Of a stretch of DNA of 64,000 bases, positions 45,571-56,559 are shown piece after piece (the first letter of the stretch is position 1; the number at the start of each line of letters is the position of its first letter). A program made the position numbers and the translations under genes. Source of the stretch: Sciurus carolinensis (taxonomy: Eukaryota > Chordata > Mammalia > Rodentia > Sciuridae); assembly GCF_902686445.1 (NCBI RefSeq), contig NC_062217.1, positions 170,929,598 to 170,993,597 on the forward strand. The letters are read 5' to 3'. Below the pieces are notes generated by a model. That model made no database searches and was not told the origin of the DNA. It saw only the letters and a program-made list of their open reading frames with translations.

Positions 45571-47719
45571 GGGGAGGTCTCCATAAGAGCTTCTACCACC
45601 CAAGTAACTTAGACCATTCTTTACTTTTATATTATTAGTACCTTTGAATATTTTAAATAGACATACGTTCTCTATCAAGCAGGATACTCCTCTTTCTTCT
45701 GTATCTATCATATTGTTTCTAATTTTGCTTATTAACATCAAGATGAATCTTTTTTTCTATCTTGAGCTTTTCTCCCAGGAAATGTCACTAATCCTGCAAT
45801 GCTTGACTAGCCCTTTGCCTATTTAGTTTGCAACTATCTCCATGAAACAGAAATGTTTTTAAAAAGTGAGGGTTTGGCATTGGGATCCTTTAGTCAAACG
45901 ACCAACCTTTCTTAAGATAATTTCTAATGCCAGCTTTCTAGAAAGTGAACTCACGATTTAAATCGTCCTATCATGACTCACAGAGTGGGTTCCTGCAACC
46001 ATCCCAGAGAGCTACCTAGGGTTTTCGCACTCTTGACTGCTCTTTTTAAAAATCTGTTTTCTATCATGAAAAATGATCTAAAAATAGTTCCAATAACACA
46101 AGGATAAAGCCATCTGTCTGATCTCTCCAAAAAGCTCATATTTCTATAGATTTTATCACTTTCCAACTGTTCCCTGCAAGTTCTGAAATGTAAGAAATTC
46201 TTGCCAATTTGGCAGATAAAACTCAGTGAAATATTGAATTTAATCACTAATATTTCAATTATTTTATATCAGTCTTTTGTATCATAGAAGGTGCAAATCA
46301 AATACGTCAAAATAAAAAAATGCAGACTCCATTAAAACTCATTACACATTTCGTAAGTTGCATGAAAACAGTTGTACCGATAATCAATTGAAAAAAGTGA
46401 AATGTTGGTTAAACAGACATGAATCTTAAAACGCTTATCAATCAAGTAAACTGAACCTGGAAGTTGTATATCTAGTAATGGAATCCTTGATGTTTGCTTG
46501 AAAAATAAATTTCAATAGATGCAATATTGTTGGGTCACTCCTTGGAACTGTCACATGGACACTGGGTTCCATTTTATCTTCTGAAGACAAAAGCTTTGGT
46601 TCTACTACAAAGTTAGCATTGCAACAGGTGAAGACAAACTTGCATAAAAGCATATCAGTGCAGTGAATGTGATTTGAAAAGTTCAACAGTCTCAGAGCTG
46701 GAGGAAAAAACGAGAGTAAAAAGCAGCTGACCTTTGCCCCGTCGCCCTTGACTGGGATCCCGAGGTCTCCGTTCAGAAGAAAGGCACTGGCAACTTCATA
46801 GGCTCCTCCCTGGTCCCATAAGCTCGCCCCTGAATCAAAAGAAAAGCAGCCCGTGTTTCATTTTCTTGGGAGGAGTCTGGCATCAGAGGCTTATTTCGTA
46901 AAAGACACAGTGGAAATATTTGGAAGTTGAGTAGGGGGAAACACCAAAATCCATTAAATCACGGTAGGTGTTAGAACTGATGAATTCTCTGTCCATCTCA
47001 CCCTGAAAATACCATACCTTAAAGAAAACAAATTTCATGTTTCCTTCCAGACCTATGACACGTGCTGGGCTGTTGTCACAGACCAAGTGTGTAGTTCAGT
47101 CCTTCAACAAACAACAAAAACACACGAGTTGCGACTTTTTAAAATGATGCATTAATGTCTTACCTAAGAGCAGCTCTCTATTAAAAGTCTCAAGGCTTTA
47201 GCTGTATTAAGACTAAATCCATTTACGTAAGTCCCAGTGAATCTGTTAAACACAATGCCAAAACTCCTTTCCATACTTACGAAGCCTAATTTTATAAGCT
47301 TCACTAAGTGATTCTATAGACAAAATTAATTTGCCAGTTCAGACTGACTAGACTGGTTTATGTTTTAAAAAATCAAGTCTTCCAATAAACTCTTACGTGC
47401 TCTTGTTTCTTGGGGTCCCGTCTGTCGCACCAGTTAATAGACTGACACAGGTCCAATCCAACCCCATTTCCATAAACAATCTTAATGGAAAGTGTAACGT
47501 TCTTCTCTTCTGGAGAGTATATCACTTTCCTAACGAATCCCATCACTTCTAGGACCTGCTCTCCTATGAGGTCATGCTGCTGCTATTCGGTGCAGCCACG
47601 GTACGGCCCCCAAGGTAAAGATGGGACCAGAGCCCCTCACATGTTATTCCCATTTCTTCAACCAGGACTCATAATTTTCAGACCTGAGTCATAATAGCAC
47701 AGTTTTAAGTTACTAAAGA
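45571..47719. other. Unassigned A+T-rich sequence with two weak minus-strand exon candidates
   Basis: 2.1 kb without recognised repeats. Two minus-strand stretches have an open frame bounded by splice-like signals (47582-47397 and 46829-46732; see findings), but their phases are incompatible if joined directly and no protein family was recognised. I do not call a gene. Confidence 0.35.
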
Positions 47720-47850
47720 GTTCACATTTATTGGGCACGAATGGTATTGAAATTTTAATCCTAGACATTTTACAATTCCCCCAATACTTTTAACTCCACA
47801 CCATGTTATCATCCGCGATGTGGAAGTCTGCAGCTATAGTCAGGTTACAA
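47720..47850 (-). repeat. Possible MIR-type remnant
   Basis: CACATTTATTGGGCACGAATGG, then TTTTAATCCTAGACATTTTACAA, then TGTTATCATCCGCGATGTGG follows antisense MIR spacing, but identity is low. Confidence 0.3.
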
Positions 47851-48118
47851 AAGGATCACTACCGCAGTATTGACTGTCTGACGCAGCCTCTCCAGAAGAT
47901 TCCCAAGCTGTCACCAGGCATTTCGAAACGCCTGGTCTACGAGGGCAGAGGGAACAGGGATGAACTGAAAGCCAGGCACGTGGCCAAGACAGAGGAATGA
48001 GCTGGGTCTCTCGGCCATGTGGGGAGGATGGAGCCGTCTCAGGCCTATGCATCTAAGGGAGGGACACAGATGCCCCCTTGACAGACATTCTTGTACCTGG
48101 AGAGACCACTAAGCCAGC
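47851..48118. other. Unassigned sequence
   Basis: Short unique stretch; the 65-codon plus frame (47803-48000) has no recognisable domain. Confidence 0.3.
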
Positions 48119-48470
48119 ACAAACTGAGCATCCCTAACCTAAAAATCTGAAATCCAAAATGATCCAAAATATGACACTTTTTGAGCCCAAAATGACACAA
48201 GTGGAAAATTCCACACCTGACTTCTTGTGACAGCTCACGGTCAAAACATAGGTGCACTAAAATTGTTCTGTATGGCACCTTGTTCATACAAGCCTATGCA
48301 TATAAAGTGTATATGAAGGATGAATTAGTTTTGTTTTTGGACTTGGGTCCTATCCCCAAGATACTTCACTATGCACATGCAAATATCCCCAAAACTAAAA
48401 AACTTCTACAAAATCCAAAACCCAAATGCTTCTTGTCCCTAGGGACCAGATAAGGGCCACTCATCCTGCA
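48119..48470 (+). mobile_element. MER2-like DNA transposon (Tc1/mariner, Tigger group)
   Basis: Begins ACAAACTGAGCATCCCTAAC and proceeds through AAATCTGAAATCCAAAATGATCC, ACACTTTTTGAGCCCAAAATGACAC, GTGGAAAATTCCACACCTGAC, GGACTTGGGTCCTATCCCC and ACCAGATAAGGGCCACTCATCC. The ends are inverted relative to each other (left GAGCATCCCT, right AGGGCCACTC). It is nonautonomous, with no transposase. Almost the full length of the family consensus seems present. Confidence 0.87.
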
Positions 48471-49740
48471 AGACATTTCAGAGCAGCTGGTGCTACTGAA
48501 GGGCAGGACGTGGGAGTCTGCATTGTACTTGAGACCCTCTTGCAAATCTACCACCATCTCAAGATAAAAAGTTAGTAGGAAATGTAGCAGGACAGGAGGG
48601 TTCTGGGGAATGGTACTCTTGATGGAGAAGCCAGGAAGACCCTTGCCTTTGGTTGAGGATGGGAAGTGCACCAACTAAGACCCAAGAAGGAGCACCCAGC
48701 CCCACTGGGGCCAGGAGAAGGGCAGTCAGCTGAAGAGGTTGAGTTTTGTCTTTTCCTGCCTCAGGGCAGAGTACGCAAGCCCGGGAGACGACCCACGGGA
48801 TATGTACGCAGAGTACAGATCAGCCCCCAGGGCACTGCCCTCAAGGCTGTGCCAGCACCTGGTCTCTTGCTTGGGACCCCATGGGATTCACATGTGAGAG
48901 TGGGTTCTGATCCGGTTGTAGTCTTGAAGGTCAGACTACAGAGTACAAAGTGCAACTAAGTGCACTTATCAGAGAGCTCATGGAGTTTGAATTGGGTTAA
49001 ATCTGCTTGGAAATAGCAGCAACCGCGGAGTGAAAAGTACAGATCCCTTTGGACTTCCCTTCAACCACTGAAAACCACATCCTGCACCCCCAGGGCCACA
49101 GCACCTCAACGTCTGCTCCTCACAGACAAACCGGCTGGGTTACAGGCTACTCCTGGCACTCAGAGTTTGCAACAGGAGTACGTTGCTAGTTAACTGCAAA
49201 TCCAGTTGTCCCAGGGTCCGTCCCATTGGGTGGAGGAAGAGATATAAATGCAGCCAGGGGAGTACAGGAGGTCTCCAAGGGTGTGAGAGATGTCACCCAG
49301 GCCTCGTGCTTGGGGGAGAGGTCTTTGCATCCTCTAGAACTCCCCTGAAAAGCTACTTTAGGAGGAAGGACACGGAGCATGAGCCCGGGTCTCCCAGGCG
49401 AGCTCCAGGTCTGCACCCCTGCTGTGAGGGGACCGGAGGCAGCAACTCCACAGCTGGACTTTGGGGACACTGGGGAACCCCTGGTGGGGCCCCGATTTGG
49501 TCAGACTGAGGCTGCACAAACCAAATGTAAAGAACATTCTGAGTCCTCAGGACCAGTTCCTCCAAAGCAAAATACTGCAACCACTGAGTGTTTCCCTGCT
49601 TACCCACCTATTCCAGCCTCTGAATCCAAAAGAAACCACCCCTCCTGGCTCGAATGTGCTCCTCAAGGAGGCCTTATTTCTAAGTATTCCTAGGAGAATC
49701 TGAAGGCAGACCGTGCCAGCACTTGTGGGACATTGTGCAA
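48471..49740. other. Unassigned sequence
   Basis: Frames of 94-108 codons occur on both strands around 49180-49700. A CCCATTGGG followed by AGATATAAATGCAG (49225-49251) superficially resembles CCAAT and TATA boxes but the two are too close together for a standard promoter. No repeat was recognised. Confidence 0.35.
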
Positions 49741-50150
49741 CCCTTTTAAGAACTTAAGGAACTGCGCTATTTGCTGAGCACAGTATTTATTATCTATGTA
49801 CATGGATAATGAAGCCATCTCAGCTCTTTATCTGGTTGCGCAACATCCCCCCGGCAGGGTCTGTAGTCCGAGACTGTTTCTTAAGCGTTTTGCTTATGTA
49901 TTTATACACTGGTATTTCTTTTAGATGATGCAAATAAAATTTTTATTTGTGCTGCATGGATAGACAGAATAAATTCTGCACAGCTGTGAGATATCAGAAA
50001 GTAGTTTATGGAGTGATCTTGTTGACAAACCATAAAAGCAGGTCTTGAATGACATGCCCATTCAAAAATACGACCTTATAAAATACTCAGTTTGCATACA
50101 TTTTGTTTTTCATAATATGTATTTGGGCACCAGTAAAACTCACTGTTATC
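49741..50150. promoter_or_regulatory. Candidate conserved noncoding element with an exact POU octamer
   Basis: A+T-rich, non-repeat and non-coding, with low-degeneracy motifs: the exact octamer ATGCAAAT at 49928-49935 directly before AAAATTTTTATTT, plus TATTTATACACTGG and several TTTATG/CATAAA elements. The texture resembles a conserved enhancer or a 3'UTR. This is inference only. Confidence 0.3.
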
Positions 50151-52360
50151 TTAATAAGAAATGTGGACAGCTTATACTGGGGAGGAACCTGCAGCTCTAG
50201 CTGCTGGGTGACCCAACACTGACCTCCATGTTGATAAAATGGCCAGTCTACACCAGCCTTGTAGGGGAAAGAGCAAGGAGAGAGTTTGCTTTTGAATACA
50301 AGTATCTTCTGTGACCATCAGCTCCACTGTCCCACGGGATGCTTTGCCCTACTCTTCATCTGAGCTTGTTGTTAAGACTTAAGGCTGACTGAGGGGCAAG
50401 TTACAGTCATAGCTGTTAGGCAAGCATCGTTTAGTGATGACTTTGATGTTTATGGAAAAGGTGGCAAAGACTCCCCGTAAATGGGACCCCAACATGAATC
50501 TCTCAGAACCCGGCTGCCTGAAGAGTTCTGCCCCAACCCAGTCCCAACCACTCTGCTTCAGCTAGTTTGTGAAGGGAAGCATGGCAGAGAGGGGGACCAC
50601 GTCCACAGCACCCCAATACCCACCTAAGGGCTTCAGTTCATCAGAGATGGAGACCGACAGAGTGGCTCTAAGACATGCGTGGTGAACAAGGGACCTCTCG
50701 GAGCGTAAGACCTGGCCCTGGTCCCGACTCCTTCGCTCATCGCCTTCCGCCAGTGTCTGCCCGGAGGATCCCCATCCCCACACTGGAAGCCTTGTGATTC
50801 CATTCTCTCTCCCCTTATGATTCTCACCAAGTTAAAAATACTCTCATACAACCAGACGGCACAGGGCCTTCGAAAGGTGGAGAGCGTGACGTCAGCCTAG
50901 GATATCGGACTCCAAGCTCCGGGACTCTGAGGCAGTGTTCCTGTAACTATCGGTGTGGAAACCAGAAGTCGAGGTGTCACCTGATGGGCCATCAAGAAGA
51001 CAAACTCAAGAGAAAACCCGGTGGTGCTGTAAGGGGGAATCACCAGCACCAACAGAAACTCAGGAGAGGGAATTAATCAGAGACGCCAAAAGTGGAACTG
51101 AGATAAATATTTTTTTGAAAATCTAATAGAAAAAAGTCAAAGCAGCCCTTATGACCTGCAGAAGCAGCCAGAGCCAAGGACTCAGAAACTCAGTCACCTC
51201 AATAAAACCACGCAGAACTGACGGAGCCGCTCCCGTTTCAGGGTAACGCAGTGGCGATGCTCCCCTAGAGACAAAAATGTGCCTGGTTCTGAGTTACATC
51301 TTTGGTTTCAACCAATAGTGACGTTCTCTCCTCTTACCTGCACATCCCCCAAGTGGAAATTAGTGGAGCAATCTGACAACAGCACAGCTCAACGGTCCCC
51401 AAAAGAACCAAAGGCAAAAGTTAACCTGAAAAGAGCAACTGTGTCGTGGAGAGGCCCGGGCCATCCCAGCCATCGACCATGACAAAGCTCATGGGTGGGA
51501 TATGTGGTTGACATACGTGGAGAGAACGTACCTGAAGTCTGCGCTCCTCCTCCCTAGGACCCGAAACCCCATCTAACCAGGAGATAAGTCCCCAGAGGGA
51601 GGCTTCCCACAATACCCACCCCAGTCCTCCTCAAAACCGTCATCACCGAAAACCAGGACAGTCCAAGATGCTGTTGCAGATGAGAGGAGACAAAGGAGAT
51701 GTGATGACTAAATACAGTGTGGGGCCCTGACTGGGACTGAGGACCAGAGAAGGCACGCTGGGCAAAACCAAGGAAACCCGGTGTGGGTTGTAGCAAATGT
51801 GAGACCTGAGGAGGAGGAAAATGGGAGGTAGGGTATCCGGCTATCTCAATGTTTCCCTAAGTCAAAAACTGTTCCGGAAACACAGCCCATTAATATTAAT
51901 GTTTCAGAGTGAACCTGGATCTTGCAAGAACAACCATGTCACTCAGGAGCTGTCTGGTACCCACAGGCCCAGAGGGGGCGGGCCATCACGGGGCTCCCAA
52001 CCTCAGCAGGCCACGAGCTCCCGGCCTCGCTTCCACGTTCCTGGGCACAGTGGCCGCAGCCAGGCTGGAAGGTTCTGGGACAGGTTTCCCAGCACGTGGA
52101 AGGACAGAGGTGCGTGAAAACAGTTGCCCTTAAGCAACTGGAAGACCCTTCCGTGCACTCGGGCGGCTATTAGAGAACAGAGAAGTCATAGGCTGAGAGA
52201 GAAACCAGATCCAGGGCTCTGGGGCAGGAGAGATGCGAACAGGAGAACTGCGACTTGACTTGGGGAGGGGACACCCCCCACAGAATCACACTGGTAAACC
52301 TGTGTTGAAACAGAACCCAGATTGTCTCAGAGCTAAGGCTGAAGCTTCTACCCAAGGCGG
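50151..52360. other. Unassigned unique sequence
   Basis: Mixed composition. Frames of 60-98 codons on both strands lack domains. CCCAGAGGGGGCGGG at 51968-51982 is a weak CTCF-like match. No repeats were recognised across 2.2 kb. Confidence 0.35.
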
Positions 52361-52390
52361 GCATCATCAGGCATCATCGGGCATCATCAG
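52361..52390 (+). repeat. 10-bp tandem repeat (3 copies)
   Basis: GCATCATCAG, GCATCATCGG and GCATCATCAG in tandem. Confidence 0.9.
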
Positions 52391-53119
52391 GACGCAGCTG
52401 TAAACTTCTGAGTCAGAAGCCGCCTCCTGCGCCCTCTGGCACACTATTTGGTGTGCCACCTTGGGTGTGTTACTTGCATTTCTCGATGCTTTCATACTTT
52501 GACTCAAGCGAAGCTGCGGACCACCGCCAGGCGCTGGGCAAGAGGAACAAGTGAGATCATAGACGCAAAAGGGTACCTGGCCATCCATTAGTTCAGCTTT
52601 CTGCTTTGTCTTTTAAGACCAGTGTCTAGAGAACAAACAAACCAAAATGCTATTGCTGGTTTTCTTTTGAGTGTTGGGGCCATGAATTCATTGTTTTTAT
52701 TCTCCATGTTTGTATTTTTCTGATTTTTCTATAATCAGCACATATTACTTTCATTATGGAAAAAATAAATTTAAAAAAATCAATCCCCTGGACTCATGAC
52801 TACAAACCAACAATTTTCCTGGCATTACAGCCACATAGCCCTGGGCATGCTAGAGGACAGAGCCCATTTGGAAATAAAAAGCAATCAAGTACTATGGAAC
52901 AATGACAATTTTGAAAAGATGTTTTATATGTCATTTGGAAATTCAGAGAAAGCTAGTTATAGCTTCCCGTAAATGTTTCAAATGGATTCACGACCCAAGC
53001 ACGAGTCATCTCTAGCACACATAAACATCACTTTCCTGCCTGTGGTGTCTCCGTGTGTGGGAGCAAGACCATTTACAACAAGAGCTTACAACTTTGCTGG
53101 TCAGCGGAAGCAAATGCAA
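52391..53119. other. Unassigned sequence
   Basis: A+T-rich from 52600 to 52960. No gene or repeat was recognised. Confidence 0.35.
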
Positions 53120-53260
53120 ATCCTATTTTACAGATTGTGAGACTAAACTATAGAGTTGTACAAGCTTTTTCTCAAAGTTGCCAATAATACAGATCAGAAC
53201 TAATGGCAAAACCTGAACCCTCTGCATTTCCAAAGGCATTCAAGGCTTCGTCTCACAGAG
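53120..53260 (-). repeat. MIR-type SINE, antisense (weak)
   Basis: ATCCTATTTTACAGATTGTGAGACTAAAC, then CAAAGTTGCCAATAATACAGATCAGAACT, then AATGGCAAAACCTGAACCC fits antisense MIR (CCCATTTTACAGATGAGGAAACTGA, then AAGGTCACACAGCTAGTAAGTGGCAGAGCC). Confidence 0.5.
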
Positions 53261-53789
53261 GAATGGCTTGTTCATTTGTAACACTTTTGGGGTAGGGAGT
53301 AGGGGATGTCAGAATTCTTCAAAACTTACCTTGCAGGAAATGATGTAAAGAGAAAAATCGAACGAAGTACTAAAATTTGTGTTCTATGAACAATTTGGGG
53401 ATGAAAGCAGCAAATGAACAAGAAGGAAATGCAGTTCATTGCATTCGGTGTTACGGTGCATTAAATGGAACTGGGTAACAACGAGAAAGAGGTCACTGCC
53501 TTTGCACCAAGCCCTGGCTCCGCCTAAGAGTGCTAACATCGTTGCTGCATCTTTGGGCATCCCTGACCCTGTTTCCCAAAGCCCACCCCTGCCTTAGCAG
53601 CACCAGGTCATTCTGGATTTCTCCAGTTTCTCTGGCCAGATCTTGCCTTCTCCACTTGAACATCCCTAGCCTCAGTTCCTGGTCCTCTTCCCCTGTACCC
53701 TCAGAGCTCCCAAGGGAATTCATGAAGTCCAAAGCTGATGTGTTGAATCAATATTTTTCCATCTTGCCCTTTCACCCCAGCACGGTCTG
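53261..53789. other. Unassigned sequence, partly L2-like
   Basis: 53560-53720 is pyrimidine-rich and may be the upstream part of the next LINE fragment. A 79-codon minus frame and an 86-codon plus frame overlap here. Confidence 0.3.
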
Positions 53790-54022
53790 AGCCCTCGTAT
53801 CTACTGGACACGTTCATTTCAATGTCTTCTCACCATTACCACCTCAAATTCAAAGTGTTCCAAAATCAAAGCTTTTCATCTCTGTCCTTCAGCCAAAATG
53901 CTTTCCATCCCACATCTGGGCAATGCCACCACCAGTCAGCATCCCTCATGAGCCTCCTGGCTGGGTGACGTCTCTCAATCTTCACTTCACTATCCTGAGT
54001 CAAAATTTGTAATCGGGTGACT
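53790..54022 (+). repeat. Ancient LINE (L2/CR1-clade) fragment
   Basis: CACCTCAAATTCAAAGTGTTCC, then CAAAGCTTTTCATCTCTGTCC, then GGGCAATGCCACCACCAGTCAGCATCC, then GGCTGGGTGACGTCTCTCAATC resembles an old dispersed block (CTCAAACTCAACATGTCC, CTCATCTT, GGCACCACCATCC) that I associate with ancient LINEs. The family name is uncertain. The MaLR LTR interrupts or follows it. Confidence 0.4.
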
Positions 54023-54027
54023 AGTGC

Positions 54028-54454
54028 TGTTTTAGTCAGCTTTTTCACTGCTGTGGTTCAGTGATCTGACCAGGACAATTATAGAGGAGGAAAGGTTTAT
54101 TTCAGGGTTCACGGTTTCAGAGATCTTAGTCCATAGAAGGCCAGTTCCCTTCCTTGGGGCTCATGGTGAGGCAGAACATCATGGCAGAAGGGTGAGGCGG
54201 AGGGAAGCAGCTCACATCATCAGGAAGCAGAGAGAGAGAGAGAGATCTACTCTCCAGATACAAAATGTATGCCCCAAAGCCATGCCCCAATTCCCACCTC
54301 CTCCAGCCACACCCCACCACTTCAATTATTCCCATCAGGGATTAATTCACTGATTGGGTTAAGACTCTTACAGCCCAATCATCTCTCCTCTGAACCTTCC
54401 TGTATTGTCTCACATGTGAGTTTTTGGGGGACACCTCACATCCAAATCATCACA
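54028..54454 (-). mobile_element. MaLR LTR (ERVL-MaLR, MST/THE1-related), solo, with 5-bp target duplication
   Basis: On the minus strand it starts TGTGATGATTTGGATGTGAG and ends CTGACTAAAACA, with an intervening AATAAACC polyadenylation signal, a GCCATGATGTTCTGCCTCAC block and a CTTAACCCAATCAGTGAATT block. The 427-bp copy is bracketed by a perfect AGTGC duplication (54023-54027 and 54455-54459); 5 bp is the size expected for ERVL-type integrases. A GA dinucleotide run (about 54226-54244) lies inside it. It is a solo LTR, in the same orientation as the related one at 40586-40965. Confidence 0.93.
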
Positions 54455-54459
54455 AGTGC

Positions 54460-54964
54460 TCTGTTTTGCTCTTTTGTTTTCGAAAACCTCTCCCACTTCT
54501 TAAGCAAACACCTGTAGAGGGTCTCATCACCTGCAGGACGATGTGAAGAGAGCTAGAGAGCAAGATGGCGGGGTCTTCAATCAGGAGAGCAGGCGTGTGA
54601 ACACCCTCAAGGCGCAGGGAGCGAGGTGAGTTCCAGGAGCAGAGAGGCGCCCTGTGTGACTGACGTGGTGCCAGCCATGGGGTGCAGAAGCACAGGAGTC
54701 ACAGGACCCAGGCTGGTGGGCTTCCCAAGGCAGGATTTGGATTTTGAGCGCTGTGGGAATCCCTTCTAGGAATGCAAGCAGGGCAACTCTGACTCATTCT
54801 GAAAATATTCTCTGCTCAGAAGGAGCACACGAAACTTGTAGAATGGAGAGAACAGCTCACGGGTCAGAACTCCAGTGCTGAGCACAGATTGCAGAATCAA
54901 TACTCTCTCATTGGAGCAATTGCCAAGCTGCCGACCCCATTCTGATGCTTAATAAGGATCCACT
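54460..54964. other. Unassigned sequence
   Basis: No repeat or exon was recognised. Confidence 0.35.
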
Positions 54965-55135
54965 TGTCTAAACCTGACAATAATGCTATCATATTTACCC
55001 TTCTCCAACAGATGACAAAACTGAGGCCCAGAGCCTCAGTTAAGCTACTTGCCTAGAGTCACAGAGTCATGAAGCCCAAGGGAGGCCAACCCATATGGCC
55101 AAGTTCTAGATCTGAATTCTTAGCCACACTCCTGC
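54965..55135 (-). repeat. MIR SINE, antisense
   Basis: CTGACAATAATGCTATCATATTTACCCTTC, then CAGATGACAAAACTGAGGCCCAGAG, then GTTAAGCTACTTGCCTAGAGTCACAGAG, then AGTTCTAGATCTGAATTCTTAGCCACAC reproduces antisense MIR nearly in full. Confidence 0.88.
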
Positions 55136-55229
55136 TCGCCCCGGCCAGGAAAGCCTGGGAATGGAACTCAGATTTCTCCCCGAGTCCTGCAAGTTCTGGA
55201 AACTCAGCTCCTGACAGTGCTCATTCTGA

Positions 55230-55575
55230 TGTGGCCACACTGAACACCCTCCTGACCCTTGATGTGCTCAGCTGTGACGGACCTCAGGTCCTTCGTGTTT
55301 GCTGTTCCCTCTGCTCAGAAGACTCTATGCCCAAACCTTCATATGACCCCCAAATCGTATTATTCAAGTCCCAGTGTTCCCCTTGAGAGGCTGCCCTATG
55401 CCCGGTGCCTCTCTCTAGGCCCAAGCTGCCCCCGGCTACCCACCGTTCCTCCGCAACACTTCCCACCACCCAAGCTTTTCTTTATTTACCCCTGTCTGTC
55501 TCCACCACCTTCCAATCAAGACTGGAAATACCAAGGGGCAGGAGCCTGGATCAACGACCCCAGCTGCAGACAGGC
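55230..55575 (+). repeat. L2 LINE 3'UTR fragment
   Basis: TGGCCACACTGAACACCCTC, then CTTCGTGTTTGCTGTTCCCTCTGCTCAGAAGACTC, then TATTCAAGTCCCAGTGTTCCCCTTGAGAGGCTGCCC, then TTTATTTACCCCTGTCTGTCTCC, then AAGACTGGAAATACCAAGGGGCAGGAGC follows the L2 3'UTR over about 340 bases. Open frames of 105-109 codons on the plus strand here are by-products of this pyrimidine-rich repeat. Confidence 0.8.
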
Positions 55576-56082
55576 ACTCGTTCACTGAAGCAGTAACAAC
55601 TGCGTTTCCTCGGCCCGGCTGTGATTGTGATGACAGGAGACTGGGGCTCGTTTCTCATCTTTGAAGTTCTGACCGGGGATTTTAGGCTCACCAGCAATGT
55701 CTGGTCTCTTGCAGGTTGTCGTACAGAGCCACATCCACGTGAGCCTTATTTATAATCCCAAATTCCAATTGACTTATTTTTAATGAGAAAGAATTGCCAT
55801 GTCAACCAGAGTCCTAATCTAAAACAGTTTGCTCATTATCTACCCAGCAGGAAAGCTTCCTTGAGCAACAGGAAACTGAAGGATCATAAGAGGAAACCGC
55901 ATCATGGCGGCCAGAGAGCTTCTCTGCTCAAGAGTGAGCACCCTCCTCACTGACCAGGGGACAGCCAAACCCCAGTGAGCACACGAAGAGTTGAGAGCGT
56001 GGGAATATTATTTGAAATTTAAATGCACTCTTTATACTCTCTATAGGCTCAGTGAGTTCCTGAAAGCTAGCTTGCAAAATAA
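55576..56082. other. Unassigned sequence
   Basis: Nothing recognised; A+T-rich around 55740-55830. Confidence 0.35.
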
Positions 56083-56142
56083 TTTTTTTGTTGCCCAGAC
56101 TGGCCTAGAAGTCAACATCTTCCTGCCTCAGCCGCCTGTTAA
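56083..56142 (-). repeat. B1/7SL-derived SINE fragment, antisense
   Basis: TTTTTTTGTTGCCCAGACTGGCC, then TAGAAGTCAACATCTTCCTGCCTCAGCCGCC matches antisense B1 (TAGCCCAGGCTGGCCTCAAACTC, then ATCCTCCTGCCTCAGCCTCC). Only the central part is present. Confidence 0.75.
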
Positions 56143-56559
56143 AATGCTTATTAACTCTTAATGTAGGGACTCTCATGCCATCAATCGGAACCCTTCATTT
56201 TCTTTATGAGAAAAATGCACTGTGGCCTCTAATTCAGGTAAGAGTTTTATGGACGTGCTATTATGGGGAAGTGACTTAGAACCCTGGGAGACAGCAGCAG
56301 GTGAGTGTCCTCCTGTGCTCTGGCTGCAGGATCCTTCATTTCCGTACTTTCCATCTGATGGACTCTCAGTGGTAGGGATGCTGTGGCTCAGCTGGGATGG
56401 GTGGGGACCTGGATGAGATGGAGAGGAAGGTGGGACTTGAAGCAGGGGGAGCTGGGCCTGCCCATGTCCCAGTGACCAATGGCAGAGTGTGACTATCTGG
56501 AGGTAGGTGCTGATGAGATTTTTACCTTTCAAGTTGTTGAATTTGGGAAACCCAAATGG
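56143..56559. other. Unassigned sequence
   Basis: A 119-codon minus frame (56532-56173) overlaps a 64-codon plus frame; no domain recognised. Confidence 0.35.

Noticed and set aside
46438..46686. Terminal coding exon on the minus strand
   Set aside because: The gap to the upstream exon candidate would be an intron of only about 34 bases, below the mammalian minimum. The frame is more simply a chance run.
49225..49251. CCAAT plus TATA promoter
   Set aside because: The inverted CCAAT and the TATAAA-like sequence are only about 15 bases apart and lack any CpG island or exon downstream.
55069..55588. Two 105-109 codon plus-strand frames
   Set aside because: They lie inside an antisense MIR and an L2 3'UTR fragment, so they are repeat-derived.
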